64,000 nucleotides of DNA, taken from NCBI RefSeq assembly GCF_001758465.1, contig NZ_MJIC01000010.1, positions 248,001 through 312,000 on the forward strand, in the 5' to 3' direction. The translations under genes were made by a program, and so were the position numbers. Below are positions 21,633 through 30,334 of this stretch, in pieces (the first letter of the stretch is position 1; each line of letters starts with the position of its first letter). The DNA is from Marisediminitalea lipolytica (GTDB lineage Bacteria; Pseudomonadota; Gammaproteobacteria; Enterobacterales; Alteromonadaceae). Below the pieces are notes generated by a model. It was not told the origin of the DNA, ran no database searches, and was given only the letters and a program-made list of their open reading frames with translations.

Positions 21633-22358
21633 TCAGTGGTGGTGGCCGCCTTCGATAGCTGCACCGTCACTGTTGTAATACCCTGAAGCGCCTTTCTCAA
21701 TGAAACCCTGATGAACCATTTTGGTTAGAAACGGGTCAGTATGATCATCGCCAATATCCGCAAAGTCTGTGCTCTGGTAGGCAGAGCGCAGTGCAAAAAA
21801 GTCACTGATTTTTTGTACGTCATATTCAGTGCCGGTGAGTTGCCAGTGGATGCTTTGCTGCGCTGATTCAGCATAAAATGTTTTGGCTATTTTTAGCTCT
21901 GGTAGCCAGGTGAGCGTGATTTTTGTGTTTGCGGTTTTACGTTGATAAACAATCTCGGTTTCACAGCCGCTGCCAGAACGACTCACTTCGGTCATGCTGG
22001 CTAATAAATCATCGCTGAACAATTGATTACGGTAAGACCAGTTGGTCTCTGACTTACCATGCACTTTTTCGCCCGGCTGATATTCGATAGCGCGTTTGTG
22101 TTCATCAAAATAGCGAGTGGGTTTAATTAGTTTATTATTCACCTTTTCCCAGGCTTCGGTTATGGCCGTTTGCGGATAATGATGGGCAACCACATCTTTT
22201 GCCCGCCATAGCTCAAGCACTTTTTGCTGGTCGCCTTTGACGTTGTGCGTTTCAACCGTATAGTGGGCAACCAGGGTTTCATTGCTGCTATCGCAACTTG
22301 CTGCCAGACTGGCTTGAGTGAAGCCCAGTGCCAAAAGGGGGAGTATAATTTTGTACAT
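21633..22358 (-). CDS. Exported protein of unknown function downstream of the alkaline phosphatases
   Basis: 241 residues with a signal peptide (MYKIILPLLALGFTQASLAA, cleavage about residue 19). It has two Cys in the mature part, one at the start (SCDSSNE) and one in SGSGCETEIVY, and ends in GGHHH. I do not recognise the family. It follows the two alkaline phosphatase genes on the same strand after 72 bp, so it may belong to a phosphate-scavenging operon. Confidence 0.6.
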   Translation of the reverse strand: MYKIILPLLALGFTQASLAASCDSSNETLVAHYTVETHNVKGDQQKVLELWRAKDVVAHHYPQTAITEAWEKVNNKLIKPTRYFDEHKRAIEYQPGEKVHGKSETNWSYRNQLFSDDLLASMTEVSRSGSGCETEIVYQRKTANTKITLTWLPELKIAKTFYAESAQQSIHWQLTGTEYDVQKISDFFALRSAYQSTDFADIGDDHTDPFLTKMVHQGFIEKGASGYYNSDGAAIEGGHHH

Positions 22359-22430
22359 CAGATGTTTCTCTTTCTAAAACGGAATAAGGGCAACCCGTCC
22401 GGGCTGCCCTTTTACAGACACTATTTCAGT

Positions 22431-24335
22431 TTACTCAACGGCATCGTTGGCTTGCTGAATCATGTCACCGGCGTAATCCATTACGTGGAAAATGACGCTT
22501 TGTTCATTGGTACCATTTACCAGCCAGGCACCCGGTCCTTTAGCATAAATGCCAACGTCTTCACCCGCGTGAGTTTCTGAACCCAGCGGTACCAGAGCTT
22601 CCTGGTGATAACCAGAAGCGGTGGTATCCACATCAGTCAGATCCTTACGACCCGTGTTAATACTCAGGCTGTATACCGCATCGGCATCCGTTTCGTCACC
22701 CAGGTCCTGGAAACCAAAACCGTTGGTATAACCTAATGTAGTGTAAGGCATATCATCAGCAGCCATGGCTGGCTCGTCAGAACCCACGTTAACCACTTTA
22801 CCCAGAATCGGGTTACCGCGTTTTGGATAACCGGCAATGGTAAATACGTGGCTGTGGTCAGCGGTTACGATGATCAGCGTGTCATCATCGTTAGTCATCG
22901 CATCTGCAGCGGCTACCGCTTTGGCCAGTTCAACCGTATCGGTCAGGGCGTTGTATGCACTTCCTGCATGGTGACCGTGGTCGATACGGCCAGACTCTAC
23001 CATCAGGAAGAAACCATCCTGGTTATTATCCAGAATCTGAATTGCCTTCTCGGTCATTTCAGACAGAGATGGCTCACCGGCAACATCGTTAGCGCGGTCG
23101 GCTTCGTATTGCATGTGAGACTCATTGAATAAGCCAAATACGCGCTCTGTAGTTTCGGTATTTAACCCGTCGAAACCGGTTTGGTCGAACACATATACAC
23201 CGTTGGTGTATTGTGCTTGCCACTCAGCTGTCAGGTCACGACCATCAGTACGATCACCTTCTACTGCGCTAACCGCGTCAGGGCTGTTGAATGCCGCATC
23301 ACGTGGCAGGAAGTGACGACGGCCACCACCAAATACGACTTCGATACCGTCAACATCCAGACCAGCAAAGCGTGCTTCCAGGTTAGACTCGAAGCCTACC
23401 AGCTGAGCAGCGATATCAGCACAACCTGCGGTTACTGCTTCGCTTGGCATATCAGAAACATCTTCCCAGTTACGGTCAGCAGACTTAGCATAAGTGGCCG
23501 CAGGCGTCGCGTGAGTGATACGTGCAGTTGAGATGATGCCGGTAGATTTGCCTGCCATTTCAGCCAGTTCCAGAGCAGTTACCAGTTCATTACCCGCAAC
23601 GGTAGAGCAGTCACCGCGCACGATGTCTTCATCCACACCAATAACGCCTACATCAGTTTTAACACCTGACATCATAGCGGTCATGGTACCCGCAGAATCC
23701 GGGGTTTGCGCATCCACGTTGTAGGTTTTGGCCAAACCGGCAAACGGGAATTGGTCAAAACTCAGCTTGTTTTCTTCACCGTCCAGGCCTTTTAACTGAC
23801 CATCAAGAATACGTGCTGCAGTCACAGTAGAAACACCCATGCCGTCGCCGACAAACAGGATGACGTTTTTAGCCTGGCCGCGCAGTTCAGTAACGGTGCG
23901 CTCAAGGTTAGCATTGGTGGTAACTACCACGCGTGAAGTGCTGTTGGTAGTTAATGCGCCAGTGGCTTCTAACCAAACAGCCTTGTTTGCTTCTATTTCG
24001 GCGGCGGCTTCGACAAACCAGTCGTTGTTAAGTGAACTTAACAGCTCAGCATTGCTGACTTCGCTTGCCGCGGGTACACAGACATAGCTGGTAGATGTGA
24101 TTTCATCGCCAGTCAGTGCACCGTCGCTGTCGCTGTCCAGACCTGAGTCAATCTGCACGCCGCTGTTAGGGCAGCTTGCATTGCCAACAGGTAACTGAGT
24201 TTGTACAACCAGACTGGTTACACCGTCTGAACCATCAGCACCGTTAGTGCCATCTTTACCATCGTCGCCATCCAGTGAACAAGCGCTCAGGCCAATTACC
24301 GCCGCTGCCACTAAACTTAATTTAAATACATTCAT
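22431..24335 (-). CDS. PhoA-type alkaline phosphatase, lipoprotein with collagen-like/DUF7151-like head
   Basis: 634 residues. Lipobox LSAC with Cys19, then a short Gly-Asp-rich stretch (GKDGTNGADGSDG) and a Ca-binding-like block (SGLDSDSDGALTGDEI) bounded by Cys pairs. The alkaline phosphatase domain has metal Asp164 (FVGDGMG), nucleophile Ser214 (TPDSAGT), and ligands in ESGRIDHGHH, TADHSHV and ETHAGED. It hydrolyses phosphomonoesters outside the cytoplasm, tethered to a membrane. It is a tandem paralogue of the next gene, from which 14 bp separate it. Confidence 0.93.
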   Translation of the reverse strand: MNVFKLSLVAAAVIGLSACSLDGDDGKDGTNGADGSDGVTSLVVQTQLPVGNASCPNSGVQIDSGLDSDSDGALTGDEITSTSYVCVPAASEVSNAELLSSLNNDWFVEAAAEIEANKAVWLEATGALTTNSTSRVVVTTNANLERTVTELRGQAKNVILFVGDGMGVSTVTAARILDGQLKGLDGEENKLSFDQFPFAGLAKTYNVDAQTPDSAGTMTAMMSGVKTDVGVIGVDEDIVRGDCSTVAGNELVTALELAEMAGKSTGIISTARITHATPAATYAKSADRNWEDVSDMPSEAVTAGCADIAAQLVGFESNLEARFAGLDVDGIEVVFGGGRRHFLPRDAAFNSPDAVSAVEGDRTDGRDLTAEWQAQYTNGVYVFDQTGFDGLNTETTERVFGLFNESHMQYEADRANDVAGEPSLSEMTEKAIQILDNNQDGFFLMVESGRIDHGHHAGSAYNALTDTVELAKAVAAADAMTNDDDTLIIVTADHSHVFTIAGYPKRGNPILGKVVNVGSDEPAMAADDMPYTTLGYTNGFGFQDLGDETDADAVYSLSINTGRKDLTDVDTTASGYHQEALVPLGSETHAGEDVGIYAKGPGAWLVNGTNEQSVIFHVMDYAGDMIQQANDAVE

Positions 24336-24349
24336 TGTTGTTACTCCGC

Positions 24350-25933
24350 TTATTCTTGTACCAGATCCAATGCCTGATTAATCAGGTGGAACACGACGCT
24401 CTGTTCTACAACGCCTTGTACTAACTGACTGCCAGGGCCAGTAGCATGCAGTGAAATATCTTCACCAGCGTGGGTCTCAGAGCCCAGTGGAATAAGCGCT
24501 TCCTGGTGATAACCAGTCGCTTCAGTGTTAACGGTAGTTAAATCCTGACGACCGGTATTTTCGGTTAAGGCATAAACCGCATCGGCGTCGGTTTCGTTAC
24601 CCAGGTTCTGGAAACCAAAGCCGTTGGTGTAACCTAGGGTGGTGTAAGGCATGTCATCGGCAGCAGTCGCCGGCTCATCTGAACCCACGTTAACTACTTT
24701 ACCCAGAATCGGGTTACCGCGTTTTGGATAACCGGCAATGGTAAATACGTGGCTGTGGTCAGCAGTTACCAGGATCAGGGTTTCGTCTGGGTTGGTGTTG
24801 TCGTAAGCTGCTTTAACCGCTTGTTCAAACGCCAGAGTGTCGGTCAGTGCGTTGTACGCGCTGCCTGCGTGGTGACCATGGTCGATACGGCCAGACTCAA
24901 CCATCAGGAAAAAGCCTTTGTCATTATTATCCAGAATATCAATAGCTTTAGAGGTCATTTCGGCAACAGAAGGCTCGCCGGCTACATCGTTAGCGCGATC
25001 GGCTTCGTATTGCATGTGAGATTCGTTAAACAAACCAAATACGCGCTCGGTGCTCGCAGGGTCAATAGCGTCAAAACCAGTCTGGTCGTAAATATAAACG
25101 CCATTTTCGTACATAGTTTGCCATTCGGCAGTCAGGTCGCGAGAGTCAGTACGGTCACCCTCTACAGAGCTAACCGCGTCCGGGCTGTTAAATGCGGCGT
25201 CTTTAGGTAAAAATGAACGACGGCCACCACCAAACACTACTTCGATACCGTTTACGTCGATACCGGTGTAACGCGCTTCCAGATTGCTTTCAAAGTTTAC
25301 TAACTGAGATGCAATGTCGGTACAGCCGGCTGCAATCGCTTCAGCTGGCATATCGCCATCGTCTTCCCAGTTACGGTCAGCTGATTTTGCATATGTTGCC
25401 GCAGGCGTTGCGTGAGTGATACGGGCGGTAGATATGATCCCGGTGGATAAACCTTTAATCTCGGCCAGTTCCAGTGCAGTTACTACTTCGTTACCAGCTA
25501 CTGTTGCACAGTTGCCACGCTCGATATCTTCGTCAACACCGATAACACCAACGTCTGTTTTTAAACCAGACATCATGGCGGTCATGGTACCGGCTGAATC
25601 AGGCGTCTGGGCATCAACGTTGTAGGTTTTAACCAAAGCAGTATGAGGGAATTCTTCAAAGGCCAGGTAGCCTTCTTCACCCAGTTCACCGGCCATCTGA
25701 CCTTTCAGGATGCGCGAAGCAGTTAATGTAGAAACGCCCATACCGTCACCTACGAACAGGATAACGTTCTTTGCTTTAAATTTGCTGTTTACTTCCAGCT
25801 TGTGTGCAATTTTTGATTGAGCGTCAGTAAACCACGCGCTTTGAGCCTGTGAAGCAGGCATAACATCAGCGTGCAGTCCTGAAGATACGGCTAGTGCTAT
25901 CGCACTGGCAGCGGCTTTCAAGATCAATTTCAT
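24350..25933 (-). CDS. PhoA-type alkaline phosphatase, exported
   Basis: From the ATG at 25933 (MKLILKAAASAIALA) the protein has 527 residues with a normal Sec signal ending near residue 22. Catalytic set: Asp63 in FVGDGMG, Ser113 in TPDSAGT, and the metal motifs ESGRIDHGHH, TADHSHV and ETHAGED. It is the soluble periplasmic partner of the downstream lipoprotein copy. The two share a perfect 68-bp DNA match (22795-22862 and 24696-24763), showing recent duplication or gene conversion. An upstream frame to 26011 lacks a plausible signal. I see no clear Pho box. Confidence 0.94.
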   Translation of the reverse strand: MKLILKAAASAIALAVSSGLHADVMPASQAQSAWFTDAQSKIAHKLEVNSKFKAKNVILFVGDGMGVSTLTASRILKGQMAGELGEEGYLAFEEFPHTALVKTYNVDAQTPDSAGTMTAMMSGLKTDVGVIGVDEDIERGNCATVAGNEVVTALELAEIKGLSTGIISTARITHATPAATYAKSADRNWEDDGDMPAEAIAAGCTDIASQLVNFESNLEARYTGIDVNGIEVVFGGGRRSFLPKDAAFNSPDAVSSVEGDRTDSRDLTAEWQTMYENGVYIYDQTGFDAIDPASTERVFGLFNESHMQYEADRANDVAGEPSVAEMTSKAIDILDNNDKGFFLMVESGRIDHGHHAGSAYNALTDTLAFEQAVKAAYDNTNPDETLILVTADHSHVFTIAGYPKRGNPILGKVVNVGSDEPATAADDMPYTTLGYTNGFGFQNLGNETDADAVYALTENTGRQDLTTVNTEATGYHQEALIPLGSETHAGEDISLHATGPGSQLVQGVVEQSVVFHLINQALDLVQE

Positions 25934-26145
25934 TTTTGTATTCCCAATTATGACTTTTTGTTTTTTTGTCACGCAAACCAAAGGTTGCAAAACGAGATGT
26001 AACCGACACAAATGGCGTACTGTTCAGGTGTAAAACAAACAGATGGGCGCCGATTACCGGTCAGGCTAGAGGGAAAGTGTGAAAGTTAGTTGAAGCGAAA
26101 ATGAATCTTTGGGGTCAATACGGTGACGTTTGTGTTGCAAAAACG

Positions 26146-26880
26146 TTACTTGCGAAGCGCGAACTGGCGTTTTTCCAGCCTGATATCCACCGGGCTAACG
26201 CGTAAAACGCTCCCCTGTGTGTACCAGTCACCAACAACAATGCGGTGAGCCGGTTTGCCGTTTACTGTAAGCGAATGAATATTGGGGCGGTGGGTGTGGC
26301 CGTGGATTAATTGCTGAACGTTATGTTTTACCATCACATAAACCACTTCGTCAGGAGTAACATCCATAATCTCTGCGGTCAGGTTTTGCTGATTTTTCTG
26401 GCTGGTTTTTCGTCCGCGCCTGGCCAGTGTTCGGCGTAACCATAAAGGCAGGGCACCGACTAAACGCGGCCACCACCAACCACGGGCTTTTTTACGAAAC
26501 TTCTGATATTCAACATCCAGCGTGCAAAGCTCATCGCCATGAAGTAACAGGGTGGAGGTACCGTACAAATCAATAACATATTGTTCGGGCAGTAATGTCA
26601 TTCCCGCTTTTTTGGTCCAGCCTTCGCGGATAGCAAAATCGCGATTGCCATGGATAAAATATACCGGTGTGGTGGCTGATAAAGCCTTAAAGGCCTGACC
26701 TACCTGTTCAGAAAGGGGCGTTACGTCATCGTCGCCCAGCCAAAATTCAAATAAATCGCCCAGCACATACAGCGCTTCGGCCTCCGGCGCATCGTCTTTC
26801 AGAAAGGTCAGTAAACACTCGGTGATATCCTCACGCTCAGCGCTTAAATGTATGTCAGCAATAAAATATGTAAACGGCAT
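26146..26880 (-). CDS. lpxH: UDP-2,3-diacylglucosamine diphosphatase
   Basis: 244 residues. Calcineurin-like metal ligands: Asp9 and His11 (ADIHLS), Asp42 (GDLFEFWLGDDD), Asn79 (GNRDF), plus HGDELCT and HGHTHRP. It cleaves UDP-2,3-diacyl-GlcN to lipid X in lipid A synthesis. It is followed, in the E. coli-like arrangement, by ppiB and then cysS, with ppiB on the same strand and upstream. Confidence 0.96.
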   Translation of the reverse strand: MPFTYFIADIHLSAEREDITECLLTFLKDDAPEAEALYVLGDLFEFWLGDDDVTPLSEQVGQAFKALSATTPVYFIHGNRDFAIREGWTKKAGMTLLPEQYVIDLYGTSTLLLHGDELCTLDVEYQKFRKKARGWWWPRLVGALPLWLRRTLARRGRKTSQKNQQNLTAEIMDVTPDEVVYVMVKHNVQQLIHGHTHRPNIHSLTVNGKPAHRIVVGDWYTQGSVLRVSPVDIRLEKRQFALRK

Positions 26881-26902
26881 CTATTAGTAACTTTAAGGCA
26901 TT

Positions 26903-26925
26903 AAAAAGGGAGCCGACTGACTCCC
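26903..26925 (-). terminator. Intrinsic terminator between ppiB and lpxH
   Basis: GGGAG/CTCCC stem with an eight-base loop, followed on the minus strand by TTTTT. It should end much of the ppiB transcript, though lpxH starts only 23 bp further on. Confidence 0.55.
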
Positions 26926-26959
26926 CGGAGCGTGTTAGTGTTTACCTGCAAAGGGCAGA

Positions 26960-27454
26960 TTATTCACTAATTACGGCTTTTTCGATGATAACAGCTTCAA
27001 CAGGCACATCCTGATGATAGCCGTGATTACCGGTTTTAACATTTTTAATTTTTTCAACCACATCCATACCTTCGGTTACTTTACCGAATACACAGTAGCC
27101 CCAGCCGTTCATGCTTTCGCTGCTGAAGTTAAGAAAATCGTTGTCTTTCACATTAATGAAAAACTGCGCAGTGGCAGAGTGTGGGTCGTTAGTACGTGCC
27201 ATGGCAATGGTGCCGGCTTCGTTAGAAACGCCGTTGTTCGCTTCGTTTTCGATAGGGGATTTGGTGTCTTTTTGCTCCATATCCGGCGTCATACCACCGC
27301 CCTGGATCATAAAACCATCGATAACGCGGTGAAAAATCGTGTTGTCGTAAAAGCCGTCTTTTACGTATGACAAAAAGTTTTCAACGGTTTTCGGTGCTTT
27401 GTCGGCAAACAGTTCCAGGGTAATGTCGCCGTGATTGGTTTTAAACGTCACCAT
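26960..27454 (-). CDS. ppiB: Cyclophilin-type peptidyl-prolyl isomerase, cytoplasmic
   Basis: 164 residues, no signal peptide. Cyclophilin motifs [13 protein letters not shown] and [13 protein letters not shown] are present, and the C-terminus ([20 protein letters not shown]) matches PpiB. It speeds cis-trans proline isomerisation during folding. It is divergent from cysS. Confidence 0.96.
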   Translation of the reverse strand: MVTFKTNHGDITLELFADKAPKTVENFLSYVKDGFYDNTIFHRVIDGFMIQGGGMTPDMEQKDTKSPIENEANNGVSNEAGTIAMARTNDPHSATAQFFINVKDNDFLNFSSESMNGWGYCVFGKVTEGMDVVEKIKNVKTGNHGYHQDVPVEAVIIEKAVISE

Positions 27455-27658
27455 AGTATTTTACCTTACCTTAATTGTAGTTTTTGGCTGTGTAGACTGG
27501 CAATAGTAGCCCAAATGTCAGAAGGCTAAAACCCCTCCAAAGTACCTAATTGTTTATTCTGCCAAAATTGACCTGAATACTGTGAGCTGAGCGTGGTCAG
27601 ATCGGTTTTACAGTGCTAAACTTCGCCACCCAAACAGGTTATTGAGGAAATGAGGATT

Positions 27659-29047
27659 ATGTTGCAACTGTTTAACACCAAAACCCGCCAGAAAGAGCGC
27701 TTTGAACCGCTGGTCGCAGGGAAGGTGGGACTCTATGTGTGTGGCATAACCGTTTACGACCTGAGTCACATGGGGCACGCCCGCACCTATTTGAGTTTCG
27801 ACGTACTGGTTCGCTATCTGCGCCACCTCGATTACGATGTTAAATACGTGCGTAATATCACCGATGTTGACGACAAAATTATTGCCCGGGCTATCGAGAA
27901 TGGCGAAACAACCCAGGCTTTAACCGAGCGCACCATTGCCATGATGCACGAGGATTTTGCTGCACTTAACCTGGTGGAGCCGGATATTGAGCCGCGTGTA
28001 ACCGGCCATATGCCAGAGATCATCGATATAATCGAAAAGCTGGTAGCTAAAGGTTACGCCTATCAGGCCGAAAGTGGCGATGTATTGTTTGATGTCAGCA
28101 AGTTCGATAGCTACGGCAAGCTGAGCCGTCAGAACCTTGAGCAACTGCAAGCCGGTGCACGGGTAGAAGTGGCCGTCGGTAAAGACGACCCGCTGGACTT
28201 CGTGCTGTGGAAAATGGCCAAGCCTGGTGAGCCAGCCTGGCAGTCACCCTGGGGCGATGGTCGTCCTGGCTGGCACATCGAATGTAGCGCCATGAACCAC
28301 AAACATCTGGGCGAACATTTTGATATTCACGGCGGCGGTTCAGACCTTATTTTTCCGCACCACGAAAACGAAGTAGCGCAGTCTTGCTGCGCTTATAACA
28401 CGCCATATGTAAACACCTGGATGCACACCGGTATGGTGCAGGTAAACGACGAGAAAATGTCTAAGTCTCTGGGCAATTTCTTTACTTTGCGTGATGTACT
28501 GGCCGAGCATGATTCGGAGATCCTGCGTTTCTTTTTGATGTCGGCGCATTATCGCAGTCAGTTAAGTTACTCTCAGGACAATATTGATCAGGCTAAATCT
28601 GCGCTGGAGCGTTTGTACACAGCGCTGCGCGGCGTAGCTGTAGACAGCGTAACTGATCTCAGTTATGGCGGTTATCTGGAGCGTTTCCAACAGGCTATGA
28701 ATGACGACCTGAACGTGCCGGAAGCTTACTCCGTGTTATTCGATTTAGCCCGTGATTTAAATAAACATAAATCACAGGGTGAGGCAGGGGCAGAAGAAGC
28801 CGGTAAACTGGCTGCGGTGCTGAAAGGCATTGGCGGCATACTCGGCTTTTTACAGCGCGACCCGGAAGCGTTTTTGCAAGCGGGCGGCGATGATGATGTG
28901 GCAGAAATTGAAGCCTTAATTAAAGCCCGCAACGATGCACGCGCGGCGAAAGATTGGGGGGCCGCTGATGCAGCCCGCGATAAACTCACCGCTATGGGCA
29001 TTGTGCTGGAAGACGGCGCAGGCGGCACGACCTGGCGTCGGCAGTAA
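27659..29047 (+). CDS. cysS: Cysteinyl-tRNA synthetase
   Basis: From the ATG at 27659 (gagg five bases upstream; an ATG three codons earlier is possible) the protein has 462 residues, against 461 in E. coli. The zinc-ligand Cys28 lies in YVCGITVYD, the HIGH motif is HMGH at 37-40, and the KMSKS loop reads EKMSKSLGN. Class Ia synthetase charging tRNA-Cys. Confidence 0.97.
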   Translation: MLQLFNTKTRQKERFEPLVAGKVGLYVCGITVYDLSHMGHARTYLSFDVLVRYLRHLDYDVKYVRNITDVDDKIIARAIENGETTQALTERTIAMMHEDFAALNLVEPDIEPRVTGHMPEIIDIIEKLVAKGYAYQAESGDVLFDVSKFDSYGKLSRQNLEQLQAGARVEVAVGKDDPLDFVLWKMAKPGEPAWQSPWGDGRPGWHIECSAMNHKHLGEHFDIHGGGSDLIFPHHENEVAQSCCAYNTPYVNTWMHTGMVQVNDEKMSKSLGNFFTLRDVLAEHDSEILRFFLMSAHYRSQLSYSQDNIDQAKSALERLYTALRGVAVDSVTDLSYGGYLERFQQAMNDDLNVPEAYSVLFDLARDLNKHKSQGEAGAEEAGKLAAVLKGIGGILGFLQRDPEAFLQAGGDDDVAEIEALIKARNDARAAKDWGAADAARDKLTAMGIVLEDGAGGTTWRRQ

Positions 29048-29079
29048 AACAAAAGGCTGCTCACATAATTTGTCATGCC

Positions 29080-29475
29080 GGCTTAAGGCCGGATGACTAA
29101 TTACGCGCTAATGTGTTCCTTGTCATCCACGCATGCCATCCATTTGCATCATTCGCGCATGCAATCCTTTCCCGTCATCCCCGCACGCTTTAAGCGGGGA
29201 TCGCCTTAAGTGACTGTTTGAAAAGAGTAAAACTTTTCAGGAGATCCCGGCTCAAGGCCGGGATGACAAGAACAATCCCGTCATCCGGGCATGCCATCCT
29301 TTTCCGTCATCCCCGCACGCTTTAAGCGGGGATCGCCTTAAATGGCTGTTTAACAAGAGTAAAATTTTTCAGGAGATCCCGGCTCAAGGCCGGGATTACA
29401 ATAACAACCCCGTCATCCGCGCATGCTATCCATTTCCATCATCCCCTCATTCTTTAAGCGGGGATCGCCTAAAAT
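29080..29475. repeat. Cluster of hairpin-bearing intergenic repeats (family C)
   Basis: About 400 bp with two and a half copies of a unit of roughly 132 bp. Each begins cccgtcatccccgcacgctt, continues aagcggggatcgcc, a divergent middle, then the hairpin gatcccggctcaaggccggg. Copies start near 29171, 29303 and 29435; the last is truncated near the stop of the lysE-like gene. Two stems per unit (ccccgc/gcgggg and cccggc/gccggg) recall REP/BIME elements. No associated transposase is in the window. Confidence 0.85.
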
Positions 29476-29491
29476 TACTGTTTAACAAAAA

Positions 29492-30100
29492 CTAAACTTC
29501 CACAATTAATAATAACGTAGCGGCTGTCGCTGCCCCCATCACCAGATTAAAACCCCGCTGACGGCGTGGATTATTGAGCCAGACCCGTAATTTAGCGCCA
29601 ATACCAGCCCATAACGAGATAGCCGGAAAGCCTAGTAGCGCAAAAGCTAGCATAATGGCAGCGCCAGACTGTACATACTGATTACCTGGCAAACTAAAGG
29701 TACTTACACTTCCCAGCGCCATCATCCAGGCTTTGGGGTTTACAAACTGAAACAGCGCCGCTTGCCACCACGTGAGCGGTTGTGATTTTTGCGCGCTGTT
29801 TTCTTTAATCCCCGACACTGGTCCTGACGCAATTTTAAATGCCAACCAGAGTAAATAAGCGGCCCCGGCGATATTTAAAACAGAATACATTACCGGATAA
29901 AGCTTAAATAACATGCCCAGTCCAAGTAGCACACTAAGCAAGAGCATAGCTACACCAAATACAATACCCAGCATGTGCGGTAGCGTGCGCGCAAAACCAA
30001 ATTGTGCGCCAGAGGCGAGTAACATCATGTTGTTTGGGCCTGGCGTAACAGAAGTAATAAAAGCAAAGGCAGCGATACCCAGCAATAATGAGTTTTCCAT
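29492..30100 (-). CDS. LysE family amino acid exporter
   Basis: From the ATG at 30100 the protein has 202 residues with six membrane segments. It opens with FAFITSVTPGPNNMMLLASG, the LysE/RhtB signature. These carriers export amino acids or derivatives; the substrate cannot be read from sequence. It is divergent from a MocR-type regulator and the shared region carries direct repeats, so it is a likely target of that regulator. Confidence 0.9.
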   Translation of the reverse strand: MENSLLLGIAAFAFITSVTPGPNNMMLLASGAQFGFARTLPHMLGIVFGVAMLLLSVLLGLGMLFKLYPVMYSVLNIAGAAYLLWLAFKIASGPVSGIKENSAQKSQPLTWWQAALFQFVNPKAWMMALGSVSTFSLPGNQYVQSGAAIMLAFALLGFPAISLWAGIGAKLRVWLNNPRRQRGFNLVMGAATAATLLLIVEV

Positions 30101-30177
30101 GATGTGTTCCAAATTAAATGTTTAAAAAATTGAGTGCTTGCCATTAACATCCACAGCGTTAGCATGCCTCAATTTTC

Positions 30178-30309
30178 TGTATGGAATTAGGTGCAATATT
30201 TAGATTAATTGCCCTTACAGTTGTGTAGTTGGCCTTGCTGTATGGTGCAAAAAGGCTAAATCTGTATGGTTGGTGTGTTAAAATTGCTGTTATATTGAAT
30301 TTTGTATGG
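30178..30309. promoter_or_regulatory. Four direct TGTATGG repeats, candidate MocR operators
   Basis: TGTATGG occurs at 30178, 30239, 30263 and 30303, all in the same orientation, within the lysE-like/mocR divergent region. The last three read TGTATGGT. MocR regulators such as GabR and PdxR bind spaced direct repeats, so these are good candidates. The downstream-most copy lies 25 bp before the mocR ATG, which fits autoregulation. Confidence 0.65.
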
Positions 30310-30334
30310 TTAAGAACTCCCAGCGGGCAAAGCG

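Noticed and set aside
22848-25625. Plus-strand ORFs across the alkaline phosphatase genes
   Set aside because: They occur in parallel in both paralogues because they are the reverse frame of conserved protein sequence.
25934-26145. Pho box upstream of the alkaline phosphatase genes
   Set aside because: No pair of ctgtcat-like half-sites with the required spacing was found.
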